Below, one piece after another: positions 17,691-29,492 of a stretch of 64,000 nucleotides of DNA. The translations under genes and the position numbers were made by a program. The notes beneath the pieces were generated by a model that saw only the letters and a program-made list of their open reading frames with translations, was not told the DNA's origin and did not search any database. The stretch is taken from positions 2,566,001 to 2,630,000 of the forward strand of contig CP065008.1 in assembly GCA_016699735.1 (NCBI GenBank), read 5' to 3'. This stretch comes from Alphaproteobacteria bacterium. GTDB lineage: Bacteria > Pseudomonadota > Alphaproteobacteria > Micavibrionales > Micavibrionaceae. Every line of letters begins with the position of its first letter. Position 1 is the first letter of the stretch.

Positions 17691-20600
17691 AAAAGCTTCT
17701 TCTCCTTAGCACAGCCGCTCTCGCCCTTGGCAGCACCGCCTTCGCCTCAAAAACCTCAGCGCAGGACCACTGCGAAGGCGAAGGCTTTTGTCAGCCTCCG
17801 GCCAGCATCGGCAAGCAGTCGATGGACTCTCATGTTTCAACGCCTGCCCTGCTCCCTGAAGCCCCACCGAATACCGAACGCAGGGACGAAACAGTCGAGC
17901 GTCCGCCTCACGGACACGCACAAGCGCAATCCTGTCTGAACGCGAAGGACGGCGCCCATGCGGTGGACACGCCGTTCAGGATTTCCATCGATGGTGCGCC
18001 CTTGAGCGGTTTAGATGCCCTGAACAGCGCGGATGTTATACGCTGCAAGGATATGGCGCTGGAGCAAGCCGATATCCAGTTGCGCTACGAAGTCTTTGAA
18101 AAAAATCAGGCTTTGAACGTGACCGCTGTGCCTCAGGCCATCGTGCGCGGCGAAGCCGTTACCTTTACCCCTTATTCAAATTACATCTCTTTCATCAACA
18201 GGGCGGAGGTGCGGATTTTCAAGGAAGGCGCGTCGCTCCAATCCAAACCGCTGGCGATTGTGCCGATGGATGGTCTGCTGGCGCAAGATGGCGTCTGGCA
18301 TTCACCGACAGGATCGAAGGAAAATCAACTGCAATACGTCCTGCGTGTTTATGACACAAAGGGCCGTTTCGATGAAACCAAACCGCAGCTTTTAAAGCTG
18401 GTCGATGAGCAAAGGCCCGCCGAGGCGCAAGAGTCGGACGATCGGGAAAAGCTTGTGGGGTACGGGGAAAATAACCTCTCGCTCAGCAACATTCCTGTCT
18501 CCGGCGGGATCGTGACGATCAACGGAACTAACCTTGCTCCCGGCTCTAAGGTCAACGCTCTTGGCCTGGATATCCCCGTGGATGCGGAAGGTCAATTCGC
18601 CACCCGCCAGATTCTGCCCGAGGGCGTACATGACATCGCCATCCAGACCGCCTCCCCCGACGGTTCACGGAGAGAAATCATCCGCCCGGTCCTGATCCCC
18701 GATCAGGACTGGTTCTATATCGCCCTTGCCGATCTGACGTTCGGCAAAAACAATGTGGACGGTCCGGCCAAGTTGGTGACCGGAAAAGACACCAAGCGCT
18801 ACAACAGCGATGTCTTTGTCGATGGACGATTGGCCTTTTACACCAAGGGAAAAATCAAGAAAGACTGGCAGGTCACAGCCAGTGCCGATACGAAGGAACA
18901 GCCGATTGAGGATTTGTTCTCCAACTTCACGAACAAGGATCCGCGCTATCTTCTGAAAAGAATTGATCCGAAGAAATACTATCAGGTCTATGGCGACGAC
19001 TCGACCACGCTGGAAGACGCACCAACGCAAGGCAAGTTCTATATCAAGGCCGAGAAGGACGACAGCCATATCATGTGGGGGAACTTCCAGACGCGGACGA
19101 CCGGGACCGACCTCCTGAATTACAGCCGGACGCTTTATGGCGCCAACGCACAATATCTAAGTACGGAAACGACACGGCTCGGCGAGCGCAGGACGGAAAT
19201 CAACGCCTTTGGCGCGGACCCCGGCACAGTGGCCTCTCTTGAGGAATTCCGCGGCACGGGCGGATCGCTCTATTATCTGCGCGGGCAGGATGTGGTCATC
19301 GGCTCCGAACGGCTGAGGATAGAAATACGGGACCGCGATTCCGGCATCATTTTAAAATCCCAATATCTGGTCTACGGGCAGGATTACGAAATCAACTATA
19401 CGCAGGGGCGCATTTTGCTTCGTGAGCCTTTGTCTTCAACGACCTCAGGGGACAGCATCGTCAGCACCGGCCCGCTGTCGGGCAACCCAGCCTATCTCGT
19501 CGCCGGATATGAACACAGCCCGAGCGTGACGGAGATTAATAACCTGACCAAGGGCGGGCGGGCCAGCCACTGGTTCAACAACCATATCCGTCTGGGTGCG
19601 AGTATTTACGACCAGCAGGGCTCGGGTCTGGATCAAACGCTCAGCGGGTTCGATGCCACGCTGCGCTATGCGCCCGGAACCTACCTGAAACTCGAACAGG
19701 CCCGTTCAAAAGGCGCAGGCAACGGTGCCCTCTCCTCCACCAATGGCGGATTTAACTTCGATGCCATCGACCAAACGGCGGGCGTGGATATCGACGCCAA
19801 CGCCTACCGCGCCGAGATGGCCGTTGATCTCTCCGAACTCATCAAGGGGCGGCAGGGAACGCTTAATGCCTATACCTTGCGCCGTCAGGACGGGTTTTCC
19901 GCTCCCGGGCAGCTCACGGACGAACAAATCATCCAGCACGGATTTTCCGCCAATATTCCGGTGAACGACAAACTCTCGGTCGGCAGCAAGATCGATTTTA
20001 AATCCGGCGAGGAAACGGGCGATCTCACTTCCGGGGAAGTCAGCGGCAGTTACCAGCTTAACCCTGAGAGAAACGTCGCCGTCGCCCTGCGGCATGACGA
20101 CCGCAGCTCCTCCGAATATGGCGAGAACAGCGATATTCTCTCCGAAGAAGGGGCGCGCACCGACCTGGCGCTGAAATATCATTACGTCCCCTGAACGCGG
20201 CGGGTGAGAAGGAACGCTATGATGTCTATGGTCTGGTTCAAGGAACGCTGCATCGGACCGAAGACCGCGATAATAATCACCGCGCCGGGATCGGCGGGCG
20301 CTATGACCTCAACGACCGCCTGAGTTTTAACGGGGAACTGACGGGCGGCAATAAGGGCGCCGGGGCGCTGATCGGCGCGGAATATCTGAAATCCGACCGA
20401 ACAAGTTACTATGCGAACTATGAAATGGACCCGGACCGCACGGATATCGGCACCCGCGGGAAAAGCTCCAGCCTGACCCTCGGCGGACGGTCCCGGTATT
20501 CGGACAGCATTTCCACCTTCGGCGAACAGCGCTATCAGACTTTCGATGACGATTCCTCCGGCCTGATCCACTCCTTCGGGCTTGATCTGGCGGCCAGCGA

Positions 20601-21413
20601 CAAATGGACATGGGGCGGGCGCTTTGAGAACGGCATCATCGCCGATCCGGAATCCGGCGATACGGACCGTCTGGCGCTCTCCTGACCAGCGGTTACAGCG
20701 CGCAGAAAACCAAATATTCCGGCACGATTGAATTCAGGCGCGATGAAAACGAGCTTGAGGGCGACCGTAATTCCTGGCTCATGAGCAACACGCTCTCCTA
20801 TCAGACCTCCGAAGACTGGCGGGTTCTGGGCGATCTGGATGTGGCGATCAGCGATTCTGGTCTCAATAGCTCTCTGGATGCGGATTACATAGAATTCGGC
20901 CTCGGCTATGCCTACCGCCCGGTTGAGAACGACCGCCTGAACGCCCTCATCCGCTACGAATATCTGAGCGACCTCGCCAGCCCCGACCAACTGGACGGTT
21001 CGCGCACAGGCGAGGCCAACGATTACGAGCAGCGCAGCCATGTTTTCTCCGCCGATGCGATTTACGATGTGACGCCGAAACTGGCCGTAGGCGGCAAAGT
21101 GGGCTACCGCTTCGGTGAAATCCGCGACAATACGGTAGAGGATCCGGAGTTTTTCGACAGTCAGGCTCTGCTCCTGATCGGACGCATGGATTATGAGGTG
21201 CTGAAAAGCTGGGAGATGACCGGGGAAGTCCGCTACCTCGACGTTATGGAGGCCGAGGATTCAAAAGCCGGAGTTCTTCTGGGGGCGTACAAGCATTTCA
21301 ACCAGAATATCAAGGCCGGAGTGGGTTATAACTTTACCGATTTCTCCGACGATCTGACCGATCTGGATTACGACAGCAGCGGCGTGTTTTTCAACGTGGT
21401 CGGGAAGTTTTAG
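17687..21413 (+). CDS. outer-membrane beta-barrel partner of the giant surface protein (two frameshifts)
   Basis: A signal peptide (MKKLLLLSTAALALGSTAFA) starts the product. Next come an N-terminal periplasmic region and a long C-terminal section of alternating strands, for example YELRGQ/YLVYGQDYEINYTQGRILL. The last residue is Phe (VVGKF), as in outer-membrane barrels. The gene is broken twice: frame 2 stops at about 20192 after CCCC, continues in frame 1 to about 20685, then in frame 3 to 21413. Each break fits one lost base, and protein similarity to a barrel continues across them. Repaired length is about 1242 residues. The 4-bp overlap with the upstream gene indicates translational coupling. 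A secretion or anchoring pore for the 2595-aa protein is inferred from context. Confidence 0.72.
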
Positions 21414-21440
21414 CCGTTAAAACAGCCCCTTTATAATACC

Positions 21441-24381
21441 CTAAACACGCATAAGGCGCTCTTTAACCGCCTCGGGCTTATGGAGGACATCCCGGGCGGA
21501 AAATCTCAAAACCTTGAATCCCTGACCCAACACATAGGCGTCGCGTCGGCTATCGTGATCGACAGCGTCCGCTCCGAGATGAACATCTCCATCGACTTCA
21601 ACATCATAACGCTCCCCCGAAGACGCGTTGATCATGAAATCAAGACGGTATTGTCCGAGGGGATATTGGGAAACATAACTGAATCCCTGATCGTCAAGTA
21701 TAGCCGCCATAGCGTTTTCGGCCGCATTTAGAGGATCATGATACTTCTGACGCAACTGCTCGGCATAGTCGGCCAGCTTATACAGCGGCGTATCCTTTGG
21801 GACCGATTGGCACGCATGAAGATCGCCGACGATATAAAGTAAATTCCTTGCACGGGTGACTGTGACATTAATCAGATCGCTTTGCGACGCTGCAAAATTC
21901 ACAAGGTACGTCTCCATCCCGCCGCACACCACAGGAGAATAGATCAAGACGTCGCACTCGCTGCCCTGAAAGCTGTGCACAGTGCCGTTCGTGAACCGGC
22001 CTTCAACCGATGAAAACCAGTTAGCTTTTGAGAGCGCCTTACGCATCTCCAATGCCTGTCGGCTGAAAGGGGTCACGACACCGTAAGTCAGTCCCTCTTG
22101 AGAGAAAAGCCCCTGACGGGACCATAGTTCGAACATTGAAGCCGCCCTCTCGATTTCAGCGGGATTCCAGGCTCCCTTTTGTACCCGGATCGACCTCCCG
22201 GGCGTATTGTGCCAGATGAGGCCGCTTTCCTTGATAGGGAGTCGATTCTGAAACTGCATCGACCGCACTTGCGGAACCAATTTTCCCTGATAAAAATTGC
22301 GATTTGAAAATTCTATAATGTCTGGATGGCAGCGATAATGCTGTATAAGGAACGAAGTGGATGAAGCCGATGCAAAACCGCGGTCAAAAGCAGAGCGCCT
22401 TGTAAAAGACCAATCATCATAAATACTCCCGACCCCGGCTTTCTCGGCTATTTGATGCTCAAGATCGCTTCTCAAGGACGTGATATGTTTGAATTGATGG
22501 GGATCGCCGATGATGACGGCCTGTTTTGCCCGGTAAAGAAGTGGGAGAACGGAAGGGATATCGCACTGCCCCGCCTCATCGATGACCACCAGATCGAATA
22601 AGCCCGGCTGAAAAGGCAGGATTTTCCCCGCCGATTGGTTTGTTGTCATCCACACCGGAAAAAATCGCTTCAGCGCCGCAAACGATTTTTCGATCCGCTT
22701 GTGACGACCGGGATTATAATCGTCTATATCTTTGAAATAATTGTTAAACGCCGCCAGCGCCTCCTGAGTGGCGCTATGGATATTCCCAGCCAGCGCTTGT
22801 GAAACAGGGTCCGGGAAAGTTGTGATTTCTCCTGCTTGAGTTCACCCAACTCAGACACGGTCGGATAGTGCCTGATTTTCTCCTCCAGACGCCTGCGCTT
22901 TAAAACGCACATCGCCCAGCCCTGATAAATCTTGACGGACTCGACGGCCTCCCTGGCTCTATCTACAGCCTCATGCGGCAATTCATCGGTAAGCGCATAA
23001 GTGTCGTATTCTTTGGAAATTTTGTCGTTTCCGATAAGAGCCCTCAAAAGAACATTATGCCTGTCTTTAAATTTTCTGTACCCGAAAAGCCGCAGACGCA
23101 GCCATAATCCGAACCCTGGCGCACTATGATTTTCAAATGTTTTTATGCGACCTTGCTCAAAAGGCTTCGGATCCCCAATCATACCAGAAACTTGATCAAT
23201 GACGCCCTCAGGCAGGCGATTGATCATTCCCTCCTCCTCGAGGATAAGGCCTCCGATTTGATCCTGCAGCCGCTGCGCCTTTTTCAGATTGACCCGTATC
23301 TCGGAAATCCTGCGCTCTATATTAGCAAATGTCTTAATTTCCTGATCGATATCTGGCTGTAAAACGTCCGATTTCATCAAGCTTTCAATCAGAGTTGAAA
23401 TGGTCTTGCGGCACTGCTCTCTCTTTGTCTGGTTGCCTAAACGCATCATCCAGCTTCCCGAACGGCCCATACCCTGCCCCAGGCGCTCGTAAACGCCGTC
23501 TACGGGCATATTGTTATTGCTGGAAAAGAGAACGGTTTGATGACCAAAAGATGCGCTGGAAATAAGCGCTTGCACAACCTGGGTTTTTCCCGTTCCCGGC
23601 GGCCCGGTAACGACAAACAGGGGAGAAACGAGGCCTTGTTTGACGGCTTCTTCCTGCTGATCGTTCAGCACACCTGTTTCCAGCACAAATGGGGCGGCAG
23701 CGCCCCCTTTTCCTTCGCCCCTTCTTTCATCCCCTGGACAAAAAACCTCAGGGCCGTGTCATGGCTCAGAACCCCCTTATCCTTAAGAAGGTTGACCAAA
23801 TCGTAACGAAGCTCGGACTTGGATCCCTTAAGATTTGTGCGGAACAGAACCGGACGATTGATCCATCGTTCGGAACCGTCCTTCAGCGAGGGGATATATT
23901 GCTTTGCGGCCTCCAACCGCGCTTCAAAACTTCCGAATTCTCCCTCCAGTTCCTCGCAAACACTCTGTATTTCTTCCGCACCATGATCCTTTACGAAATG
24001 CATTCGATTGATGCAAAGACGGCCCGTTTTAGGAATAAGCACAACCGTGTCGGGTTGCGTAAACTTTGCCTGCACCTCAACATAAAAAAGCGGGAAAAGC
24101 ATATCTTTCTCATCAAGATAAACTGGAAATCCGTAGTAAAGATCAATCAGGGTCTCTGTGCCTAAAGCTTTGCGCTCAATAAACTCTTTCTGCCTGCTCT
24201 CGGAGATAAAAAGCTCTAGCTGAGGTAAATTTCTTGAGAACAGCTGCTCAGAACGACTTGCCTCAAAGAAAATATGTGTTTTGTATTCCTGATTTTTTCT
24301 GAGTTTAAGCTGAACGGCCTCTTCTGCATCCAAGCAGGACAGATAGTACCTCAACAAAGCCTCAAACTGCCCTTGGTCCAT
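21441..24381 (-). CDS. UPF1/DNA2-like SF1 helicase with C-terminal Vsr/DUF559-like nuclease domain (two frameshifts)
   Basis: After repair the protein has about 980 residues. Residues 1-235 are an unrecognised N-terminal domain. The helicase core has Walker A VVTGPPGTGKTQVV, Walker B LVVIDEAGQCDIPS, GDPHQFKHI, VHSFQGSECDV and NVTVTRARNLLYIVGD (motifs I, II, III, V, VI of superfamily 1). The last 95 residues (LDFMINASSGERYDVEVDGDVH, then DAYVLGQGFKVLRF) match a Vsr/DUF559 PD-(D/E)XK nuclease. Breaks at about 23700 (G run) and 22800 (TTT) each fit one lost base. The gene is AT-richer than its left neighbour. Architecture recalls defence helicase-nucleases, but no known multi-gene system surrounds it. 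Confidence 0.8.
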
Positions 24382-24746
24382 GCCAACTAACTCACGACAA
24401 GCGGCATTCTCACACGTTTTTTAGTCAAAAACCAATGGGTTTTTGTGAAAGACAGCAACTCAAAACTGACGCTTTACAGACCTCTCCAAGCAAAACCTAA
24501 TAAAAAGCCGCCAAGGGGAGGCAGCCTGATATCTGGAAAACTGGTTGCGGGGCAGCAAACGCGAGGTCTCTCTAAGCATTGAAAACAAAGAGTTATTTAT
24601 ACACTTCTGTCTTAACCATACCATACCCTACCCCGCACCCCGAAAACCATGCACAGGAAATTGGAAATTGAAGGGACATCCTTGGAGAATAATTTAGACA
24701 TGATCAAACGACCCGGCCCGGACATTTTGCCCGGACAGGGTTTAGA
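24382..24746. other. intergenic region, 365 bp
   Basis: Promoter region of the helicase gene at its left end and 3' flank of the membrane protein at its right end. A duplicated TGTCCGGGC on the minus strand near 24718-24740 is the only pattern; I see no convincing terminator, ORF or RNA. Confidence 0.4.
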
Positions 24747-26105
24747 TCATTCGTGCTCATTTGTTGCGGGTTGGACTAAGCGATCCCATTTCATTTTAAT
24801 GAAGGCACCGTGGCGCTCAAACAATGAGGCTATAATTATAATAGCGCCACCTAATACCGACAATGTAACCCAATTTGACAAATCAATCAGTTGTACCAAT
24901 TCCAGGATTTGCCGCCCGACGCCGACCAGTACAGTCACCCCGCCCATCACCATCAGGTCACGAAAACCATGCCGACGACTCACGGCGATGATCGTCAATC
25001 CGCTAACAATACACAAAACAGCGTTAGACATATCCTCAGTGGACAAAACTGGACGGATATGGCAGACGGCAAGGACAATGAGTGCAAGACGGATAAGACG
25101 AGTCGGGTTTTGGCAGCGTGCAGATATATGCAGCATGAACCCCGCAAAGATGATGCCGAAGACATTAATAGCTAATGCCCCTGAAAGATAGCGATCAGCC
25201 AACATAGCCGCAGGTAAAGCCACCCCTAAAACCGCACCAAAAGATAGCAGGTTTATCACTCTCCGTGCAAAAGACGCTTCTTCTGTCTGCTGCGCGCAGA
25301 AGTACAAAGCAATATATGCCGTGCCAGCCAGTGTGATTTGCTGGATTTCGTCCACCGGATAAAGCCAAAGACTGCGGCAGAGGAGAATTCCCGCTGGCAC
25401 AAATACAGTGGCCATCGCAAACAACCCCTCGGGCGTCCGCAAGGTGCTATCCTGTGACATACGCTTGAATAACAAAGTCAGAGGAAGAGTGACGGCAATC
25501 ATTGTGGTTACCCCCACGTAGACAGATTCGCGAACGGGCAGAAGCAGAAGCAGGTTTGTGAACAAGAAGAGTCCACATAGTGTCTGCACGGAGCGGCGTG
25601 CGAGCACTTTATGACTGACCCATGCAACCGGAACACTGATTGCTAGAGTAGCCAGCAAAGTCACCATGAGAGCATCGAATTCCGGTGCAACCCATTTGGC
25701 AAAACTGGGATATTGGCCCAAACCGCCCCCCCACTGCGTGGTCGAGAAGATGAGTGCGCCCAATGTTGTCATATTAACCGAAATAGAAATCAGGCCCAGC
25801 CCAAAAAAGACCCGAGCGCCCTTATTTTCCTTTAAAAGAAAGCTCAGTCCAAGCCCTCCGACGGCCAGCAGGAAGGTTTGTGAAAGCAGCATGTAATAAC
25901 GGCTGATATCGTTGCCATGAGACCATCCTTGCATCAGATAAGTGGACATGGCTATAAGCATGATTAAAGCTCCGCAAACCCGCAGCAACGATGCAAAATT
26001 GGCAAAATTTCGGATAAGATCAAGGATGTTTGATTGGACCGACTCCGGGTTGGAAAAATTTTTTTTCAAACTAGAGGTCTTACTGATTTCCGTGTGAATA
26101 AACAT
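24747..26105 (-). CDS. polytopic membrane protein, partner of PspA-like protein
   Basis: The 452-residue protein has about 12-14 hydrophobic segments from residue 30 to 435, short loops, and a charged tail (KMKWDRLVQPATNEHE). I do not recognise the family with certainty; the pattern resembles DUF2157/DUF4401-type membrane proteins. It starts 2 bp after the stop of the PspA-like gene, so the two form an operon. A membrane-stress or envelope role is suggested only by that partnership. The frame is intact. Confidence 0.6.
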   Translation of the reverse strand: MFIHTEISKTSSLKKNFSNPESVQSNILDLIRNFANFASLLRVCGALIMLIAMSTYLMQGWSHGNDISRYYMLLSQTFLLAVGGLGLSFLLKENKGARVFFGLGLISISVNMTTLGALIFSTTQWGGGLGQYPSFAKWVAPEFDALMVTLLATLAISVPVAWVSHKVLARRSVQTLCGLFLFTNLLLLLPVRESVYVGVTTMIAVTLPLTLLFKRMSQDSTLRTPEGLFAMATVFVPAGILLCRSLWLYPVDEIQQITLAGTAYIALYFCAQQTEEASFARRVINLLSFGAVLGVALPAAMLADRYLSGALAINVFGIIFAGFMLHISARCQNPTRLIRLALIVLAVCHIRPVLSTEDMSNAVLCIVSGLTIIAVSRRHGFRDLMVMGGVTVLVGVGRQILELVQLIDLSNWVTLSVLGGAIIIIASLFERHGAFIKMKWDRLVQPATNEHE

Positions 26106-26107
26106 TT

Positions 26108-26757
26108 CTATTCTCCCTTTTTAACATCCAGCAACGCGGCAAGCTCTGCCTGTAAATGCGCGGTGTTTTCGTCTTTTACAAAGGACATATCGAGAGCGTC
26201 CGTATCCGGCATCTGGCCAACGGAATACTCCGTCTCGGTAATCAGCATTTCCCAACGGTCAAAGGTATCTTCGATTCCATAGTCGGTAGCTCCTTCAATC
26301 TTGCTGATAATCCGCAGGGCGTCTGCAGTAGACTGCCGAGAACGCATCAGGTTCTGTTGCTGAGTGATATCACGCAGACGCTGCTCCATACGCTGCACAT
26401 TTTCTCTGATCTTGATTTCCAGTTCTTCGTGGCGTGCGAGAGCGGTCTGGATTTGTGCGGCCTGTTCGCGGCATTGGTTGCGTCTGGCGATACAAGCAAG
26501 GGCTTTTGCTCGTCCTTTGCTGCAGTTTCTTTAGCGCGATTTTCCCAAAGCCTCTCCATCCGCATCGCTTCCTGTAAGCGTTTATGCATGGCTTCACCAT
26601 CCCTGTGCACGCGCTCTAGCCGCACTTTGGCTTTTGCGGCAGCCGCGCACGTATCCTTAAGGGCCACCGCCACAACGGCATCATGGTTTTCAACATGGGA
26701 CACCATCTCATCCAGTTTGCCGGTGAGCGTGGCCGTAATACGAGCAAATATGTTCAT
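26108..26757 (-). CDS. PspA/IM30 family phage-shock protein (one frameshift)
   Basis: The repaired protein (about 216 residues) is almost wholly charged coiled coil. It begins MNIFARITATLTGKLDEMVSHVE, close to the PspA start that carries the membrane-binding amphipathic helix. It continues with AKAKVRLERVHRDGEAMHKRLQEA and ends in an acidic helix (SFVKDENTAHLQAELAALLDVKKGE). PspA proteins bind stressed inner membrane and help keep the proton gradient. The frame breaks at about 26515, where AAAAG reads as one A short. It is followed 2 bp later by the membrane protein gene and diverges from an XRE regulator. Confidence 0.75.
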
Positions 26758-26889
26758 ATTTTTCTCCTTAAAAATGTTTGAACATCCTTATCTTACATAC
26801 AGGAAGCAATATAAAATACCAATTTGACATAAGTTGCAGAATATTATTAGAATAGTATCGTATTTTAATACCATTTCAGGTGAGGTGTG

Positions 26890-27638
26890 ATGCAGACCGC
26901 TTTATTGCTTCAAACGTTAAAGCAGAGTCTTAAGGCCCAGGGAAAGACCTATGCGGATGTAGCGCAAACGCTTGACTTATCTGAAGCCAGTGTAAAGCGC
27001 ATGTTTTCGGAGCAGCATTTTTCTTTGGAGCGGCTAGATAGAGTGTGTCACATGCTAGGCATGGAAATCAGTGATCTGGTCAAGAAAATGGACGCTTCTC
27101 AGGAGAGAATCGAACAGCTATCGCACAGGCAGGAATCAGAAATCGTCCAAGATGTCTCGTTAATACTGGTCACCGTTTGTGTCTTTAATCACTGGACAAT
27201 GGAGAATATCACGCAATATTTCATGTTAAACGAAAACGAATGTTTATTAAAGTTACTTAAGCTCGATAAAATCGGTATTATCCAACTCCTCCCACAAAAT
27301 AGAATTAAGTTGCTAATTAGCCCTAATTTTCCTGGATTGAGAATGGCCCGTTTGAGCGGTTCTTTCGTGAACATGTCGGGCAGGAATACTTTAATAGCAG
27401 TTTTCGCGGTGAGCATAGGTTTTTGCGTGTTTTAAATGGTTCACTTTCAAAGGCCAGTGCTGCGGAATTTCAGCACAAATTGTTGCGACTGGCCCGCGAA
27501 TTCAGCGAGATATCTCACGAGGAATCGAACTGGCCCATAGACAATCGTGATGGGGTGACTTTGGTTATGGCTATGCGGAACTGGGATTATGGATTCTTCG
27601 ACCATCTGGTTCGTCCTGAATATAAGCAGAAATCATAA
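26890..27638 (+). CDS. XRE-family helix-turn-helix transcriptional regulator (one frameshift)
   Basis: Residues 5-65 form a Cro/CI-type helix-turn-helix (YADVAQTLDLSEASVKRMFSEQHFSLERLDRVC). A ligand or dimer domain of about 170 residues follows, resembling the family in which WI.NGPFERFFREHVGQEYF is conserved. One T is missing near 27331 (AATTTTCC); restoring it joins the frames and gives about 249 residues. I use ATG 26890, three bases after an in-frame GTG, with AGGTGAGG upstream. It diverges from the PspA operon and may regulate it. Confidence 0.72.
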
Positions 27639-27658
27639 TTCTTTCAGCTTTAGTCCAG

Positions 27659-29107
27659 TCAGCCAGCAACAACCCACGGCGCAATTTTCAATCGCGCAGT
27701 GTCCGCCCACTTTCGCACGGCTTTCATCTCCTCTATCGAAGGATCGCGGTTGTTATGCCCGGCGCACTGCACGATCTCACGCTCGTCATCAACCTCCAGA
27801 GTCTGGCATTTTTCAACCTTTCCGCCTTGATGGCGCTCCAGCGACCATAAGGAGCACCACCCGGAGGTGCAATATCTCGCGTACGTCGCCACACAATGAT
27901 TTAGCGTCCGCCCCTCACGGATCAGGTCTGCGCCGGAAAGCAATTCGCGGATCGTCCAGTATTCATCCGGGCTTTTGGTCGGAGACCACAAAAATTCCTT
28001 AATGCCTGATTTTTGAAATAAAGGTTTTGAACGCCAGCGAGCTTTTTTTCCTCCTTCTGCCAGCGCTCGACCTGCCGCAAAAGCGCAGCAAGAGAACGCC
28101 CGTGCATCCGCAATTTAGGCTGCGGGGGCTGAATTGTTTCAACAGTCCCCGGCCCAGTGACGCACTCGCGGACCTTGTATTTCTGTGACTGAAGATAATC
28201 GACAACAACGGGAATCTGTGTATGAGGCAGTTCACGCTGCTCGATAAAATAACGGACAACGGAATCCCAGAATGCAGCGTGTTCATAGGTTTGCCCAAGC
28301 CATGTTCTGGCAACAGCCAGAGCCAATCTTTCATCGCCACCAAAAGCGCACACCTGTGCCCACCGGAATGCCTCCAGAATGCCACAGCAATTTGGCGCCA
28401 AGATAAAATGATGAGCAACCATTTTGGTCAAAGGCACAGGCAACTCAGGAGCCGTTCGCATATTACGCCCCGCGCCTAGATGGATATACCATCGGCGCTT
28501 TAAAGCCCCGTCCTTGCGTGTATCAAACCATGCGGATTCCATAAAGGACGGCACCGGATAGCGCGCAAAGAGATGCTGCGCCAGCGAAGCAAACTGCTTT
28601 CGTGCATTATAAGATCGTGGCTTCCACGTCTTCGGCTCCCGGATCCAATTCTGGCGGTAAAGATAAAGCCGCGTCGCCGCACGGAGATAGGGCGTCCACC
28701 CCTTTCCTGCTCCAGCAAAAGTCTGATTTTTTATGAAGCCAAATCAGGAACTCCGCCAAACCGCTCTGGAATTCGGGCTTTTCATCTTCGAATTGAAGAG
28801 TTTCAGCAATAGCCCCCCAGAACCGGCGGCTCACTTGCTCCGGCTGGATACGTTTGTGGCAAGCCTCGCGGATAAAAACCACTGGATTATGGTGCACGCG
28901 AGCCTCCTCCTGGCGGTTCCGCAGTTCCCGCTCCCGAACCTCGATCTCGGCCTCACGCTGCTGCAGGCTCTTTTTAAGAACCTCCTGATACGCATTCTGG
29001 CGGCACCAACGGAAATAAGCCCTGCAGTCAGCAAAACCCAGCCGCAGGATATGTGCTTTGATGGCCGGACTTAAGCCCTCCAGCCTGCTTTTTGTTCGTC
29101 GAATCAT
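27659..29107 (-). CDS. PcfJ-like protein (two frameshifts)
   Basis: The repaired protein is about 480 residues. The C-terminal part (LLSGADLIREGRTLNHCVATYARYC, then SLWSLER, and VQCAGHNNRDPSIEEMKAVRKWA) is the PcfJ domain, named after a protein of enterococcal conjugative plasmids whose biochemical role is unknown. The N-terminal 120 residues include a charged coiled-coil (LQQREAEIEVRERELRNRQEEA). One extra G near 28703 and one lost base near 28000 interrupt the frame. It converges with the XRE gene, 20 bp apart. No conjugation genes are nearby. Confidence 0.65.
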
Positions 29108-29492
29108 ATTAAAATCAGTCCTCTCGGACGTGTGTGCGTTAAAGTCAAAGCTGCGCGCAAGGCACAGCCCCTGTGTGCTTTGTTAAAAATCTTCATGTTT
29201 TCTCTGTATGAAACGCGTTGGCGGAATCCCTGCGCAAGGCGCAGGAATTGCGTAAAGACTCCGGCGCAGCATCACGCGTGCACAAAAGCCCTTAAAGCGC
29301 TCCGTCCATCGGATAATGTGAGATTAAAGAGAGTTCAGGGTACGGGCTGATGTAAAGATAAAAAAGCCCTGCCCGTCCGCATTGTCCGCAGGATCGGCTA
29401 GCTGAAGTGTATGACAATATCTCTCATCGGCTTCTCCCTTTTTGAGAGGAGCATTCTGCTATCATGAATGAAATAATAAAATCAAGTTTTAT
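29108..29492. other. intergenic region, 385 bp
   Basis: Lies between the PcfJ-like gene start and the 3' end of the histidine kinase gene. It contains a perfect short hairpin CCTGCGC-AAG-GCGCAGG near 29233-29249. I see no tRNA, no convincing ORF, and no clear Rho-independent terminator for the kinase operon. Confidence 0.35.
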
